Origin: Chlamydiota bacterium
GTDB taxonomy: Bacteria; Chlamydiota; Chlamydiia; Chlamydiales; Parachlamydiaceae
Assembly (NCBI GenBank): GCA_013286645.1
Contig: JABDFJ010000013.1
Span: 1-46,389, forward strand
Length of the DNA: 46,389 bases
Direction: 5' to 3'
The position numbers and the translations under genes were made by a program. The notes under the pieces are model-generated. The model had not been told where the DNA came from, searched no databases, and saw only the letters and a list, made by a program, of their open reading frames with translations. Positions 32,607 to 41,280 of this stretch are shown here, in pieces (the first letter of the stretch is position 1; each line of letters opens with the position of its first letter).

Positions 32607-35600
32607 TCTATCCCTTCTTGTTCAATGGATTGATGTTCTGGTGGGACATACGGCACATGTTTTGCATGCAAATAAGGATTTTCTTTATGGCGTAAATAAG
32701 AAAACATCACCGGCACAAAAAAGAGCGTCGTCAACGTGGCAATGGAAAGTCCACCAATCACCGCTCTACCCAAAGGAGCATTTTGTTCCCCCCCTTCACC
32801 TAGTCCTAATGCCATTGGAATCATCCCCACAATCATTGCTAGGGCCGTCATTAAAATGGGCCTGAGGCGGGTCAATGCCGCTGTGTGGATCGCTTGGATG
32901 TTTGTCTTACCTTCTTTCAGTTGGAAATTGGCGAAAGTAACTAACAGAATACTGTTGGCGGTGACCACGCCAACACTCATGATGGAGCCCATCAGCGAAG
33001 GAATGTTAAAGGTGGTGCCTGTCAGGAATAGCATCCAAATAATTCCCGCTAAGGCTCCTGGGATAGCTAGGGTGATGACAAAAGGGTCAAGCCATGATTG
33101 AAAGTTAATCACCATAATGAAATAAACCAAGATAATGGCAAAAATAAAGCCGAAGCCGAGTTTCTTAAAAGCCGTTTTCATATTTGAAACCACGCCACTG
33201 ATGATAATGTTGTTGCCTGGCGCCATTTTGTCTTTATATTCATCTACAATGTCTTGAATGTCGGAAGCCACTCCGCCCAGATCCCTTCCTTGCACGTTGG
33301 CATAAATATCATAGACAGGTTGGATATTGAGGTGGTTCACCACCCCTTGAGTCGGACGCCGCTCAAGCGTACATAGGTCGCATAACAGTTGCGATTGTTG
33401 GGTCAAGGGACTAGATACAGGAATATGTAATAGTCCTTCGACACTATTGACGCGATATTTTGGATTTTGTACAGCAATGAGGTAGGGGATGCCCGACTTT
33501 CTATCTAGCCAAAAATTTGGGGTAAGTGTCGTACTATCGCTAAAGTTAAGCAGGATGTCAGTGGTGACGTCCAACTGATTGAGCCCTGCAGTCGCAATCT
33601 TCATTCTATCGACCTCTAAAAACAGCTCAGGCAAATCCACTACTTGGTGTAGATGGGTATCGACCGCTCCAGGCACATGGGAGATCCTTTCGATGAGTTC
33701 GCGGGCGATTTTTAAGTTGTTATCTTTATCATATCCTGACACCTTGACATTGATCGGTGTTGGTAAGCCGAGGTTTAAGATTTGATTCACCATATCGGCT
33801 GGTTGGAAATAGAAAAGTAAATCTGGAAATTTCTTGTTTAGATGCTCGCGTAGCATTCCCATATATTCTTGCGTGCTATATTTTCTTTCAGGCTTTAGGG
33901 AAAGAAGGATTTCTCCATCAAACCCACCCACTGTTGCACTGTCTCCAAACGCTAGCGTATAAGGCACAGGATTTAATCCGATATTATCGATCAACATGGC
34001 GATATCATCGGGATGGATCACTTTGCGTATTTCCGTTTCCACTGCGCTAAAATGTTCAGCTGTCATTTCGATGCGTGTGCCAGAAGGCGCTTTGACATGC
34101 AGCCTCAGTTGGCCTGCATCGACCGAAGGGAAGAAATCGGCACCGATAAACGGTGATATCAGCAACGCACTGCCAAAGATCAACCCGAAAACAATGAGGA
34201 TAATGATGCGATTGTCTAGTCCCCATTGCAGCGTTGAACCATACGATTCGCGAAAGCGGTGAAATCTCTCGGAAAATCTGACGTGATATCTGTCCAAAGC
34301 CGTTTTTGGTCCACCCCCCGTATACAAATACATCTCAGGGGGCAGAATGAATTTAATCATCACAGGCACCAGCGTACGCGATAAAACATACGAAGCAATG
34401 ATCGCAAAAACCACTGCCAAAGCGAGGGGAGTGAACAGGAATTTGGCCGGACCAACCAGCAAGATGACAGGTAAAAATACAATACAGATCGATAAGGTTG
34501 AGACAAAGGCCGGAATGGTCACTTCATAAGAACCATCTAAAATGGCCCTTTCTAAGGGTTTCTTGCCAGTAATATTGCGGTGAATGTTTTCGATCGCCAC
34601 CGTGGCATCATCGACTAAGATGCCGATAGCTAAGGTGAGCCCCCCTAATGTCATGATATTCAAGGTCTCGCCCATCAAACTCAAAAAAATGATTGAGGTC
34701 ATGATCGACAGTGGAATTGATATCAGGACAATCAAGGTGCTACGCCAGCTGCCCAAAAAGAGCAGTACCATAATGCCTGTTAAAACGGCGGCTAATATGC
34801 CTTCAGTGATGACTCCTTCGATCGCCTTTTTTACGAAGATCGACTGGTCGAAGATTAAGTTGATGTCCATTCCTTTGGGTGCAGCCGCCCGTATGGTGGG
34901 CAATAGCTTCTTCACTTCGTTGACGATATCAAGGGTAGAGGCGGCGCCATTTTTTAAGATCTGCATTAACACAGATCCTATCCCATCGCGCCTCACTACA
35001 TTGGTCTGAGGGGCAAATCCATCATGGGCAAAGCCCACATCGCGCAAAAACACAGTTTTCTGATCCACTACGGCAATGGGGATGTCATTAAAGGCGTTAG
35101 GTTCGACGGGAGTATTGTTCACATTGATATTATAATCATAAGTGCCGATGCGAGAATCTCCAAGAGGAGTTGTCAGCACCTGACTTTGGATGGCTTTATT
35201 GACATCGCGTGCTGATAAGCCTCTCGTTTGCAGAGCCAGCGAATCAACATCCACCATCAATTGTCGTACAGTGCCACCATAGGGTGTTAGAATGGTAGCA
35301 CCAGGCACCGTGCCAATGGCTTGGCGGATGCGCCAGTTGCCATAGTCATAAAGCTGCGATTCAGAGACAGATTCCCCAGACAAAATCATTTGCACGATAG
35401 GTACGGTATTAGCATAATAGCGCAAAATGATTGGAGGCAAAATTCCAGGAGGCATGCGTTTTAGGATGGCTTGTGAGATAGATGTCGCTTCAGCAATAGC
35501 TGCCGGAATTTCTGCTTCAGGATGGAAATAGAGGCGGATCAACCCGATCCCATTGACCGTTTGTGATTCCATCCTTTCGATATCATTGACATTATTAAAA

Positions 35601-35812
35601 AGGGAATATTCACTATAAGTAGTGATGCGTTCGGCAAATTCTTCGGCAGGCAGTCCGTTATATTGCCAGATCACACTAAGGATAGGAATATTGATATGGG
35701 GAAAAATATCCTTAGGTGTTACAAACATGAAAACGGAACTCATGATTGAAATCAACATGGCGATAACAACAAAGGTATAAGGGCGTCTTAGCGCGAGTTC
35801 AACAATCCACAT
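32603..35812 (-). CDS. RND efflux pump, inner-membrane permease, system 2
   Basis: This is a 1069-residue full-length RND pump. The N-terminal TM region (YTFVVIAMLISIMSSVFMF) is followed by FVTPKDIFPHINIPILSVIWQYNG. TM4 reads GILVDDATVAIENIHRN with the Asp pair, and LTGIMVLLFLGSWRSTLIVLISIPLSI lies just before it. In TM10 the AcrB Lys940 position is not a Lys: GVVTANSILLVTFANF. The GATILTPYGG and porter-domain segments are present. It is more like the branch of RND pumps with unknown or multi-drug substrates than like system 1. No clear ribosome site precedes the ATG at 35812. The outer-membrane factor at 36437 lies divergent on the other side of a repeat-filled gap. Confidence 0.94.
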   Translation of the reverse strand: MWIVELALRRPYTFVVIAMLISIMSSVFMFVTPKDIFPHINIPILSVIWQYNGLPAEEFAERITTYSEYSLFNNVNDIERMESQTVNGIGLIRLYFHPEAEIPAAIAEATSISQAILKRMPPGILPPIILRYYANTVPIVQMILSGESVSESQLYDYGNWRIRQAIGTVPGATILTPYGGTVRQLMVDVDSLALQTRGLSARDVNKAIQSQVLTTPLGDSRIGTYDYNINVNNTPVEPNAFNDIPIAVVDQKTVFLRDVGFAHDGFAPQTNVVRRDGIGSVLMQILKNGAASTLDIVNEVKKLLPTIRAAAPKGMDINLIFDQSIFVKKAIEGVITEGILAAVLTGIMVLLFLGSWRSTLIVLISIPLSIMTSIIFLSLMGETLNIMTLGGLTLAIGILVDDATVAIENIHRNITGKKPLERAILDGSYEVTIPAFVSTLSICIVFLPVILLVGPAKFLFTPLALAVVFAIIASYVLSRTLVPVMIKFILPPEMYLYTGGGPKTALDRYHVRFSERFHRFRESYGSTLQWGLDNRIIILIVFGLIFGSALLISPFIGADFFPSVDAGQLRLHVKAPSGTRIEMTAEHFSAVETEIRKVIHPDDIAMLIDNIGLNPVPYTLAFGDSATVGGFDGEILLSLKPERKYSTQEYMGMLREHLNKKFPDLLFYFQPADMVNQILNLGLPTPINVKVSGYDKDNNLKIARELIERISHVPGAVDTHLHQVVDLPELFLEVDRMKIATAGLNQLDVTTDILLNFSDSTTLTPNFWLDRKSGIPYLIAVQNPKYRVNSVEGLLHIPVSSPLTQQSQLLCDLCTLERRPTQGVVNHLNIQPVYDIYANVQGRDLGGVASDIQDIVDEYKDKMAPGNNIIISGVVSNMKTAFKKLGFGFIFAIILVYFIMVINFQSWLDPFVITLAIPGALAGIIWMLFLTGTTFNIPSLMGSIMSVGVVTANSILLVTFANFQLKEGKTNIQAIHTAALTRLRPILMTALAMIVGMIPMALGLGEGGEQNAPLGRAVIGGLSIATLTTLFFVPVMFSYLRHKENPYLHAKHVPYVPPEHQSIEQEGIE

Positions 35813-35900
35813 GTTCTAAAATAGTTTTTTTGTTTGATGGAGTTCAATATATTCCTAAGACATTGTTTTGCAAATAGAAATTGTCCTTGCTCATAAGATT

Positions 35901-36211
35901 TGGTCATCACAAATTAGAGTACCACACTATTTGAACGCGAAGGTCGCGAAGCAGGCGAAGTCAACGCGAAGATTTTTCTTCTGTGGATATGCTCTTATAA
36001 ATTCATGAAGCTCAATTTCTTTCTTATATAAAATTAACAAGATTTTCAGCAGGGCTATTGATTAATTTCGAGGAGAGAATGGTCGAAGATGATATCAGAA
36101 GGTTTGTCTTGAGCATGTGCTTCAATAAATAAAAAATTTCTTCGCGTTATCTTCGCTAACTTCGTGACCTTCGCGTTCAATATAGTGCGGTACACTAATT
36201 TGTGATGAGCT
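35901..36211. mobile_element. 311-bp palindromic element with ACGCGAAG arms and 8-bp direct repeats
   Basis: Left arm 35904-35973 and right arm about 36139-36208 are inverted copies of about 70 bases with a few mismatches, including repeated GAACGCGAAGGTCGCGAAG-type text. Just outside both ends is the direct repeat ATAAGATT (35893-35900 and 36212-36219), consistent with an 8-bp target duplication. The loop of about 165 bases carries no supported gene. It sits in the 624-base gap between the divergent pump and outer-membrane factor genes of RND system 2. Confidence 0.8.
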
Positions 36212-36436
36212 ATAAGATTAAGGTTAATCGTTCCCAACTTCTTTCTTGCTCTTGCCTACTTATTTAGGAGGAATCAATGCTGGTCTCTGGTTGCATTTGA
36301 ACTAAATTAATCGGCGGTTTATGTTATATCGAATGCCAACTTTTGAGTCACATTCGGTATAATTGCTTAGGATTTAAAGGATTGTACAAGAGCCTAAATC
36401 AAAGATTGCGCTTCCACGCGCAATCCTGGGGGATAT
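36212..36436 (+). promoter_or_regulatory. Leader region of the second outer-membrane factor: strong RBS, 7-codon ORF, shared repeat
   Basis: AGGAGG at 36266-36271 sits five bases ahead of an ATG at 36277 that reads MLVSGCI before a stop at 36298-36300. Downstream, TTATATCGAATG (36324-36335) and CATTCGGTATAA (36351-36362) form an inverted pair that includes the 25-base repeat shared with 26977-27001. The mini-ORF could be a leader peptide or the torn-off start of a lipoprotein gene. Confidence 0.5.
36338..36362 (+). repeat. 25-bp shared repeat, copy 2
   Basis: This is the second copy of the 25-base segment found at 26977-27001, with one mismatch. Here it forms the right half of an inverted pair (left half 36324-36335), so it looks like an operator or the end of a decayed insertion sequence. 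It lies upstream of the outer-membrane factor gene. Confidence 0.75.
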
Positions 36437-37876
36437 CTGAAATATATACACTTGTTTTTGAGCATTTCTTTAGGGTTAATGGGTGGCTGTTCTGTAGGGC
36501 CCTCTTATACTCCACCCTGCATTGAGGTGCCCGCTGAGTGGAAAAATCTAAGTGATGATGCATGTGCAGAACTCCTTGAATGCAACAATGCAGAATTAAC
36601 GTACCTGGATTTTTGGTGGCAAGTTTTTGAGGATGACGAGCTCAACAACTTAGAATCTTTAGCCATCACCAACAACCGTGATCTCTTAGTGGCATTAGAA
36701 CGCATTCAAGAAGCGCGCGCCTTGATGGGGATTGCTGCTTCAAATTTTTACCCCCAGATCACTTTAAACCCCTTATATACCAATATGGGGGAGTTGATAA
36801 AAAATTACGTAAATCCAGCAAATGCTGCTAATTTGACCACCACAAGTGCCTTTCGCGCCCATGAACTGCTTTATCTATTACCTGTGAATTTGAGTTATGA
36901 AGTGGATTTATGGGGTCAAATTAGAGATCAATATGATGCGGCCAAATACAGCTGGTTAGCTCAACAAAAAGACTACGAAGCTGTCATGTTGACGCTAACA
37001 TCAAGTCTGGCCACTGCCTATTATCAATTGCGTGCGGCAGATACACAAATCGATTTACTGTCAAAAGTGCTAAAAACGCGCCAGAAGGCCTTTAAGATCA
37101 ATAGTGATCGCTATGAGGAACAAATTGCCTTTTATGCCGACGTCGCCTTTGCTGCCGAAGAGATTGATAGTGTCCTCACCCAATATCATGAAGTGCTCCG
37201 TCAACGAAGTGTTTTGGAAAACCAAATCGCTGTTTTAATCGGCATGCCAGCTTCTCAATTTTGTCTGGATTACCAGCCTCTAGAAGGGCTGCCTCCATGT
37301 ATACCAGAAGGTATTCCCTCTGAAATGCTTCTCCGGCGTCCTGATATAGCTGAAGCAGAATATAATACCCGTGCTGCTCATGCTTTGGTGAAAGAGGCCT
37401 ATACTCAATTTTATCCATCTTTAATACTGACAGCCACAGGAGGATTTGAAAGTCCCGTTTTCAAAAACTTTTTGAAATGGATTAGTCGCTATTGGGTGGA
37501 AGGAGGACAAATTAACCAGCTCATCTTTGATGGCTTTAAAACGCCCTATACCTTGCAACAACAAATTATGCGTTTTCAAGAGGCTAGTGGTCAATACCAA
37601 CAGCAAGTACTTAAAGCCTTTCAAGAGGTTGAAGATGCGTTAACAAATATTGAAGCTTATGCTAAGGAGTATGAGAGCACTCAAGCCACCACACAATGGG
37701 CACAAAAAGCCTATCAACTCTATGTTGACCGTTATGACATGGGAGTCATCTATTACATCGATGTGGTAAATACTGAGCGAGATTTACTCAATTTTCAAAT
37801 CACGCTGAATGCCCTACAGGGGTATCGGTATATTGCTACCATCCAATTGATTAAAGCCCTAGGAGGGGGCTGGTGA
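36437..37876 (+). CDS. Outer-membrane efflux factor (NodT/TolC family) lipoprotein, system 2
   Basis: This 479-residue protein has no ATG at the expected place. A CTG at 36437 follows GGGGGA (36428-36433) and gives a well-formed lipoprotein signal, MKYIHLFLSISLGLMGGC (Cys18). A TTG at 36452 would remove five residues of it and has no ribosome site. Two efflux domains follow with LMGIAASNFYPQ, LSYEVDLWGQI, RRPDIAEAEYNTRAAHALV and AFQEVEDALTNIEAYAKEYE. It should serve the divergent pump and adaptor genes, forming the outer-membrane exit duct. CTG starts are rare, so an ATG-to-CTG mutation that weakens expression is possible. A methyltransferase-like gene begins ten bases after the stop. Confidence 0.88.
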   Translation: MKYIHLFLSISLGLMGGCSVGPSYTPPCIEVPAEWKNLSDDACAELLECNNAELTYLDFWWQVFEDDELNNLESLAITNNRDLLVALERIQEARALMGIAASNFYPQITLNPLYTNMGELIKNYVNPANAANLTTTSAFRAHELLYLLPVNLSYEVDLWGQIRDQYDAAKYSWLAQQKDYEAVMLTLTSSLATAYYQLRAADTQIDLLSKVLKTRQKAFKINSDRYEEQIAFYADVAFAAEEIDSVLTQYHEVLRQRSVLENQIAVLIGMPASQFCLDYQPLEGLPPCIPEGIPSEMLLRRPDIAEAEYNTRAAHALVKEAYTQFYPSLILTATGGFESPVFKNFLKWISRYWVEGGQINQLIFDGFKTPYTLQQQIMRFQEASGQYQQQVLKAFQEVEDALTNIEAYAKEYESTQATTQWAQKAYQLYVDRYDMGVIYYIDVVNTERDLLNFQITLNALQGYRYIATIQLIKALGGGW

Positions 37877-37886
37877 ACATACACTT

Positions 37887-38921
37887 ATGACAACGTCATC
37901 ATTAGCCCTCATATGTGATAGTCCTCATGCAACCCTAAGCTCCTCTACTACAGCCCTGACACCGACATCTCGATTCGATGCCTCCGATCTTTTGAAAACT
38001 ATTAACACGGTGATTAGAGATGGATTTGAAAGAAATAAACATCATAATAGCCGACACATCGCCAAGAGCCGTCAATTGATGCTTGCCAATGCGCAGCATT
38101 TAAAAGGGGAGGGGACGATCGTTATTTTGGGTGCTGGGCCTTTAGAGCCATTAAGAGAGCTCATTAGGCGCTGCAGTGAGTTGATTCTAATAGATTATGA
38201 TCTAACAATGCCCCTCGAGGTTACGCGGCAGCTAGATTTTTACGAACAGCAAAAAGTCACTATTCTTAATGCTGATTTAACTGGTGGGTTATGCAAACAA
38301 ATAGATGCCCTTTTTGTTAGAGCTTACACAAATGGATTAGGCGTATGTCAAGTCCACGAAGAAATCATCGATCTATTGAATGATTTCACTCCGCAAAAAC
38401 TTTTTGCGCGTATAGACGCAGATTATGTCATATCATCACTGGTGGCTAGCCAGTTGCCGGCATTTTGTGTCGAGTATACTGATGAGAAGTTGGATGAATT
38501 GGCTTCTCTATGGCAAGGTTCGACATTCCAAATTCCAACCGAACAAAAGGAAAAATACAGGAAAGCCTTCGATCGGTTGGCTAAGGCTCTTTTTAAGAAT
38601 CATATTGAAGACATAGCAGCGCTTGTCAAGCCTTCTGGAAAGGCTTATTTTGGGGATACATTTAATGCGATCGAATATGTTGGACTCACTGATCGGCAAC
38701 AATTAGTAAAGCCGAAGAGTGGGTTTTATTTAGCGGAACTAGAAACAGCTCTTACGACGAGTGCACATTTTAAGGTTACAAAACTTAAGAAATGGACTTG
38801 GTTTAGCGCTCCTCAGCGCAATAAAGCCTTCAATGTGCAGGCCTATGTGTTGCAAAAGAATCCTCGCGATGAGCCTCACAATGAGTTCGAATCGACCACC
38901 TGCGCGTGCATTATTGCTTAA
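37887..38921 (+). CDS. Methyltransferase-like protein with a C-terminal CaaX box
   Basis: This 344-residue protein has no signal peptide and a Ser/Thr-rich start (to about 28). Residues about 76-135 read as a SAM-binding Rossmann core: GTIVILGAGPLEPLRELI (motif I, GxGxxx at 81-86), then ELILIDYDL (acidic end of strand 2) and TILNADLTGGLC. FVRAYTNGLGVCQVHEEIIDLL and YVGLTDRQQLVKPKSGFYLAELE follow. The last four residues are CIIA (after TTCA), a textbook CaaX prenylation motif, with a second Cys two residues earlier. Host prenylation would place it on host membranes, as for some Legionella effectors; that is inference. The gene lies just 3' of the efflux factor and 5' of the MFS gene. Confidence 0.72.
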   Translation: MTTSSLALICDSPHATLSSSTTALTPTSRFDASDLLKTINTVIRDGFERNKHHNSRHIAKSRQLMLANAQHLKGEGTIVILGAGPLEPLRELIRRCSELILIDYDLTMPLEVTRQLDFYEQQKVTILNADLTGGLCKQIDALFVRAYTNGLGVCQVHEEIIDLLNDFTPQKLFARIDADYVISSLVASQLPAFCVEYTDEKLDELASLWQGSTFQIPTEQKEKYRKAFDRLAKALFKNHIEDIAALVKPSGKAYFGDTFNAIEYVGLTDRQQLVKPKSGFYLAELETALTTSAHFKVTKLKKWTWFSAPQRNKAFNVQAYVLQKNPRDEPHNEFESTTCACIIA

Positions 38922-38988
38922 AAAAAGAATAGACAGGAACGATTCATTTTCATTAAACCTAGCATAGTTATTTTTATATAGGTGGATA

Positions 38989-40245
38989 ATGACTACACAA
39001 ACCTCACGTTTTTCCTCTTTTGCATACCTTAATACAAGCCAAACCCTAGGCGCATTTAATGACAATTTCTTTAAATTGCTCGTGGGTTACTTTTTGATAA
39101 AAATGGAGGGGGCCGAAAATAGCCAGCGGTTATTGGCGGTGGCGGGAGCTGTGTATGTACTCCCGTTTTTAATTTTTTCCAGGGTAGGGGGGCAGTTAGC
39201 CGATCACTTCAGCAAACGTAACGTCATTATTGTAACACGCCTCTGTCAATTGGTAGTAGGTCTGCTCTCTATATTAGCCTTTCATTTCGAAAGTAAACTT
39301 GGTGCATATTGTTGCCTTTTTGCTCTGACCACTTTTAGCACCATTTTTACGATCGCTAGAAATAGCGTTTTGCCTGAATTAATCCCCAAAGAGAAGATTT
39401 CTAAAGTCAATGGTATCATGGCTTCATTTAGTTTTTTGGGGATTATTGTCGGTGCTTTTTCAGCTTCATTTATTCTCGAAATTTCCAACCACAATTTCGT
39501 GATGGCTGGAATGTTTTTGACTTTCATCGCTTCGCTATCATTATTAGCGAGTCTATGTGTTGAATACACGCCACCGAACAGAGGTAAGCATAAAATCAAA
39601 TTATTTTTCTTGGCAGAGATATACGACAGTTTAAAATTGGCCTACCAGTATCCTTCGCTTTTGCCCTCGATTTTTGGGGCGGCGTATTTTTTGTTTTTTG
39701 GGGCCTTTTGCCAGCTGAATATCATCCCTTTCGCCATGCAGTCATTAAATATGACAGATGTGCAGGGTGGTTACTTGTTCCTACTGAGTGCAGTTGGTAT
39801 AGGAGCAGGTTCCCTTTTAGCGGGCAAAATTTCGGGCAATACTGTTGAATTGGGCTTAATTCCAATTGTAGGGGTTGCCATGGGAGTTTGTTGCTTTTTC
39901 ATGGATATTTTTTCTGTGAGCTTTACGGCCGTAGTAATATTGGCTATTCTCATCGGACTGTTTGGCGGCATGTTCGACATTCCACAAGAATCCAATATTC
40001 AATTGCAAAGTCCGCAAGAGTCTCGCGGTAAGATCATTGCAGCTTCTCGTTTTTTAAGCTTTTTTGGGGTGTTATGTGCTTCCGGCTTGCTGTATATATT
40101 AAGTGAAGTTTTTCACCTTAATGCTAGCACAGGATTTTTGATTTTAGGAGCCTTGACATTAGTCGTCGTGGCTCTGTTGAGTGCATGCTATTTTAAAAGT
40201 TTAAAGCGCTTTCTTGGTGGAGGGGCTTTTAAGCGCTGTTTATAA
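38989..40245 (+). CDS. MFS transporter, LplT/Aas-like
   Basis: This is a 418-residue protein with about 12 TMs. The opening LGAFNDNFFKLLVGYFLIK and the loop FSRVGGQLADHFSKRNVIIV are typical of the lysophospholipid transporter LplT and of the transporter half of bacterial Aas-like proteins. ARNSVLPELIPKEKISKVNG and DIPQESNIQLQSPQESRGKIIAA are further matches. It should flip lysophospholipids, or related lipids, across the inner membrane. The acyltransferase and acyl-ACP synthetase that usually accompany it are not in the window. AGGTGG lies six bases before the ATG. Its stop abuts the convergent acidic-protein gene. Confidence 0.86.
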   Translation: MTTQTSRFSSFAYLNTSQTLGAFNDNFFKLLVGYFLIKMEGAENSQRLLAVAGAVYVLPFLIFSRVGGQLADHFSKRNVIIVTRLCQLVVGLLSILAFHFESKLGAYCCLFALTTFSTIFTIARNSVLPELIPKEKISKVNGIMASFSFLGIIVGAFSASFILEISNHNFVMAGMFLTFIASLSLLASLCVEYTPPNRGKHKIKLFFLAEIYDSLKLAYQYPSLLPSIFGAAYFLFFGAFCQLNIIPFAMQSLNMTDVQGGYLFLLSAVGIGAGSLLAGKISGNTVELGLIPIVGVAMGVCCFFMDIFSVSFTAVVILAILIGLFGGMFDIPQESNIQLQSPQESRGKIIAASRFLSFFGVLCASGLLYILSEVFHLNASTGFLILGALTLVVVALLSACYFKSLKRFLGGGAFKRCL

Positions 40246-41118
40246 CTATTGTAGGTTCCTATCTAGCAGATCTGTCGGCACCAGACGTTCAAAAGTCTCT
40301 TTAAACAATCGATATAATTGTTTTTCCTTTACAGTGGGCTGGCGTAGTTCAGGGATGTTTTGGTTGATCCCCAGAAGCGTTTTCCATTCACTCATAGCTG
40401 CATTGTTACGTGGGTCTTTTAATACCTGGATTTGGACTCGCATGGCTTCAGCATAATCAGGATAATCAGCTAAGCGCGACAGTTGAGCCTCTTTTAAAGC
40501 GATCATACTCTTTCTAGTTACTTGATTGATGTGGTTGACGCAGGAAGACATAGCAGCATCGAATTGGGTGAGTTGCTCTTCGTCTACTGAGGAGTTTCGC
40601 AATGTTTTGTAAGCTGCATAAAAATCATCTGTTAAAAATGCATTAATAATAGGATCGAGCGCGTCATTTTTAAAGCGGAAATGTATAGGGGAGTAGGCGT
40701 CAATTTCACGAGGAAAAATCAAGGAAACCTGTGCTGAAATCCTGTCGTTTAAGTTGGCGGTGACTTTGGACAGTAAAGTAGTTGTGTCCCACCCAGCGGT
40801 AATACGTTGTCTTATCTGCCCCCTAACTCTGTAATCGTTATCGCTGTCACTATCATCACTCACGCTACTCTCAGAGGAGGAGGACTCGATTTCGGTTGAT
40901 GCATCGTGAAGATTTGTCGAGGTTTCATCATCAGCGAATCCGTGCATTTCATCATCACTTTGGTCTGCAAATGACGTCGGAGTCAACAAAGCTGGAGGCG
41001 GGGTTTCATGGAATTGATCCATAGCCCAAAGGTCTGGTTCTGCTGTAGGTGAATTTGTTGCGTTCAATTGTAGTGGCCAATAAAGATGAGTGCGTTCTGA
41101 GCTAACCGGAAATGGCAT
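40246..41118 (-). CDS. Acidic Ser/Asp-rich effector-like protein of unknown family
   Basis: This is a 290-residue protein without a signal peptide. Residues about 33-95 are disordered and strongly acidic (DQSDDEMHGFADDETS, ESSSSESSVSDDSDSDNDY). The C-terminal two-thirds (about 100-290) look helical and folded, with SKVTANLNDRISAQVSLIF, FLTDDFYAAYKTLRNSS and KEKQLYRLFKETFERL. No catalytic motif is visible, and there is no RVxF with an aromatic at the last position (YRVRG only). I do not recognise a family. It converges with the MFS gene, stop to stop. Its composition and location among other effector-like genes suggest a host-directed protein, which is inference. Confidence 0.68.
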   Translation of the reverse strand: MPFPVSSERTHLYWPLQLNATNSPTAEPDLWAMDQFHETPPPALLTPTSFADQSDDEMHGFADDETSTNLHDASTEIESSSSESSVSDDSDSDNDYRVRGQIRQRITAGWDTTTLLSKVTANLNDRISAQVSLIFPREIDAYSPIHFRFKNDALDPIINAFLTDDFYAAYKTLRNSSVDEEQLTQFDAAMSSCVNHINQVTRKSMIALKEAQLSRLADYPDYAEAMRVQIQVLKDPRNNAAMSEWKTLLGINQNIPELRQPTVKEKQLYRLFKETFERLVPTDLLDRNLQ

Positions 41119-41280
41119 AAAAACCTCGAAGTTTGAATTTAAAGGCTTGGGATCGATGTTTAATTAAAAATATTATATTTAATCATTATATGTTAATGCT
41201 TACTTAAATTCAAGTATATTAAGCATTACCTTTTGTACTTATTCATACAGATACCTCCCAGGAAACCGTATATGTTCACG

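Noticed and set aside
40810-40830. YRVRG in the acidic protein as a third PP1-docking motif
   Set aside because: The RVxF pattern needs Phe or Trp at the last position; here it is Gly.
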